This document shows, one piece after another, positions 40,615-42,634 of a stretch of 42,634 nucleotides of DNA. The notes beneath the pieces are model-generated. The model was not told the DNA's origin. It ran no database searches and worked only from the letters and a program-made list of their open reading frames with translations. Origin of the DNA: Cochliopodium minus (Eukaryota > Discosea > Himatismenida > Cochliopodiidae); NCBI GenBank assembly GCA_024220525.1, contig JAMYWO010000302.1, positions 1 through 42,634 on the forward strand, given 5' to 3'. The position numbers and the translations under genes were made by a program. Position 1 is the first letter of the stretch. The number at the start of each line of letters is the position of its first letter.

Positions 40615-42634
40615 ATGAAGGAAGAAAATAGTCAAGAAATATGGACTCATTTTGTTGATTTGATTGCTTTTCCTATTGGTCTCAAAGAAAAAATATATAA
40701 TTTCCTCCTGAAGATGAATATAAGGACACTTGATGAATTGTTTGAATTGCATGGTGGGTTGAATCTGAAGAATCACTTTCCAGAAAGTATTGCAATTAAA
40801 ATTGAAGCTCAAATTATCGAAATCAAAACCAACAAAGAAAAAAACGTATTGGATTTAATTCCCTTCGTAGAAAATAAATTAATATTTTTTTTAATTTTTT
40901 GAATAGGAAGAGAGAAATGAAATTGTTTGGAAATTTGTTGATTCTATTGATTTGAGCCCCAAATTAAAGGAGAAATTGTACAATATAATTTATATTGACA
41001 ATTATATCTCCACACAAGAAGATATTGATAGGCTGAATGAGGATTTCTTGAGGAATATGATTGGAGATTGTGAATTGAAAGAACATATAAAGTCGATTAT
41101 GTCAAAAACATTCAAGGTATATAATATCATTGAGTTCATAAAAAGAAATAATCATTTTTTTTAAATTTTTTTTTTGACAACTTTTTTTAATTATATAAAT
41201 TAATAGAAAGTGACATTTGATCAACTTTCAGAGTCTCATTCAAAATATAAGGAGACATCAAAAGAGATTGTAGCTCTTATCAATCAATTAACAAAAAGAT
41301 ATGAAGAAATACCTGATCCACTAAAAACAAGCTACATGAAAAAAGGGTTTTCCAAACTAGATAGTATTAAAAAACTTCTTGAAAACTTGAACTGTTCTGT
41401 CATGGTACTGGGAGATGTTAATACTGGAAAATCATTATTAGTTAACATTATTCTAGGAATGTATATTGTACCATCTATCGGAGTGAGATTCACAAGCTCC
41501 ATTACTGAATTATATTACAGGGAAGAAATAGAGTGCGAGTACAAAGCAAATGTTTTTTCGGAAATTAACGAACATATTTTTGATTTTGACAACAAAAATA
41601 TTTTAAAGGAATTGAATGAAAAATCCTTGACTTTCATTAAAAAGACAGACATGAATTCTTCTTCGTATGACAATCTTTTTGAGCAAGTCAACGAACATAT
41701 CAACAATGAGCAAGTAAATGAAGAAACACCAAACCAAAAAATTGAAAATAATTTGATGAGTTCTTTTAAATGGGAGAAATTGGAATTTTCTTTAAGTGAA
41801 AAAAATGGCGAAAACGTGTTACCTGAGAATTATATGAACAAGATCAAAGAAGGGAAATGTATTGTAAGATTGGGTGTTCCAAGTGAAATATTGAAAAATG
41901 GAATTACAATGATTGATACACCTGGAATCAATGAAAATAAAACTTTGGACAAAGTGGTTCACCGCAAAATCAGCCAAAGTGAACAAAAAATTTTTGTTTT
42001 GAGTACGAATGCAGGTACTTTGACAGAATCAACTAAATCTCTTCTTGAAACTATCAAAAATGAAACTGATTTTTATGATGATATTTTCTTTTTGGTGAAT
42101 ATTTTCAATCACAGGGAGCCTGTGTCAAAAGAAACATTGATCGAAAACAAGAAGATAATTTTGGGAGAAATTATACAACTCTTCCCAAATTTTAAAGTAA
42201 AATCCAATATTCATTATTCAGATTTGGACAAAGCTAAATCGAGAGATAATCAAGAATATGTTGATTTAATGAAATATATTTTAAATTTTTTGGGAGAATC
42301 TTACAGGTTCAAACTTTCCAAAATTGTGAGCCAAGTGATACACTTTTCTGAAATAATGAAAACTTCTCTTTCTTTTTATTATGGTGACTGTAAATTAGAA
42401 AATAACGAAGAAATTGTGAAAAAGTTGAAAATAGAAATCGAAAAATTAGAAAAATACAACAACAACATTTTAGAAGAATTTGAAAAAGATTTAAACAGAG
42501 AAAAAGACATATTGGAAAGTGTTGGCACAGAAGAACTCAAAATTTTGTTGATAGAAAAGACACTTTTGAGTGAGTTTGATTATAATCAAAGCCAAATCAG
42601 TTTGGTGAAGAGCTTTTTCGAGGAATTGACAAAA
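40615..42634 (+). CDS. Dynamin-superfamily (mitofusin/Fzo-like) GTPase, 3' end outside window
   Basis: Exons 40615 to about 40845, about 40907-41115, and from about 41207 to the window edge without a stop. Two N-terminal related helical units of about 70 residues, IWTHFVDLIAFPIGLKEKIY and IVWKFVDSIDLSPKLKEKLY, look like an internal duplication. The GTPase domain follows: G1 VLGDVNTGKSLLVN, G2-region RFTSSITELYY, G3 MIDTPGINE, and a weak G4 with LVNIF where NKxD is expected. A long coiled-coil region follows (KKLKIEIEKLEKYNNNILEE). The layout (large GTPase then coiled coil) fits dynamin-like membrane-remodelling GTPases, closer to mitofusin/bacterial DLP than to classical dynamin. No transmembrane segment is seen before the edge. 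Insertions between G1 and G3 make it longer than usual. Confidence 0.72.

Noticed and set aside
1-42634. tRNA, rRNA or transposon genes
   Set aside because: I looked for B-box-like GGTTCGA arms, rRNA-like stretches, reverse-transcriptase or transposase motifs and terminal inverted repeats, and saw none that hold up. Without a tRNAscan or HMM run this is not exhaustive.

Overview
The window is nuclear DNA of a very AT-rich eukaryotic microbe. The genes are cut by many short GT-AG introns, mostly about 45-100 nt, with donors such as GTAAAA or GTAAAT. Coding parts are richer in G+C than the A/T-homopolymer introns and spacers. TAA and TGA both act as stops, so the code looks standard. The gene set (cAMP-receptor-like 7TM protein, PTEN, LIM domains, Ste20-type kinase, RCC1 and LRR repeat proteins, GATOR2 subunit, dynamin-like GTPase) fits an amoeboid protist, for example Amoebozoa or Anaeramoebae. 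The sequence alone does not settle the lineage. All gene models below were spliced by eye.

Layout. 1-5.3 kb (minus): two tandem RCC1-repeat genes and one LRR gene; the complete RCC1 protein and the LRR protein end in the same C-terminal module. 5.5-7.0 kb (plus): a seven-helix receptor. 7.1-8.9 kb (minus): an unrecognised membrane-anchored coiled-coil protein. 9.2-16.7 kb (plus): three tandem lysophospholipid acyltransferases (LPCAT family). The first two have been homogenised by gene conversion and the third is frameshifted and lacks most EF-hands. 16.8-22.2 kb (minus): a WDR59 (GATOR2) homolog with several apparent single-base frameshifts near its 3' end and a 100-N assembly gap inside. 22.9-24.7 kb (plus): an RRM + RS + anticodon-binding-like protein resembling NCOA5. 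25.2-25.7 kb (plus): a small RRM protein. 25.9-27.1 kb (minus): a family I inorganic pyrophosphatase. 27.4-33.4 kb (plus): a copper-type P1B ATPase. 33.6-35.6 kb (plus): a Ste20-like kinase. 36.1-40.5 kb (plus): PTEN joined to four LIM domains. 40.6 kb to the edge (plus): a dynamin/mitofusin-like GTPase, truncated by the window.

The most striking items are two fusions. (1) The P1B ATPase carries a ~700-residue N-terminal array of about 24 Cys-rich units (core CCDENGSC, about 70 cysteines). What looks like a separate ORF is joined to the ATPase by a 51-nt intron that removes the apparent stop and rebuilds the first strand of the HMA domain. (2) A well-conserved PTEN phosphatase-C2 core runs directly into LIM domains and a disordered linker holding two YVNMTP motifs. 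The shared tail on neighbouring RCC1 and LRR proteins, and an HX4E change in the acyltransferase motif of the two converted LPCAT copies, also merit checking.

The assembly is imperfect: a 100-N gap sits between two identical 77-bp copies, one N lies at a probable splice acceptor, and apparent frameshifts cluster in homopolymers. Broken frames here may therefore be sequence errors rather than real pseudogenes.
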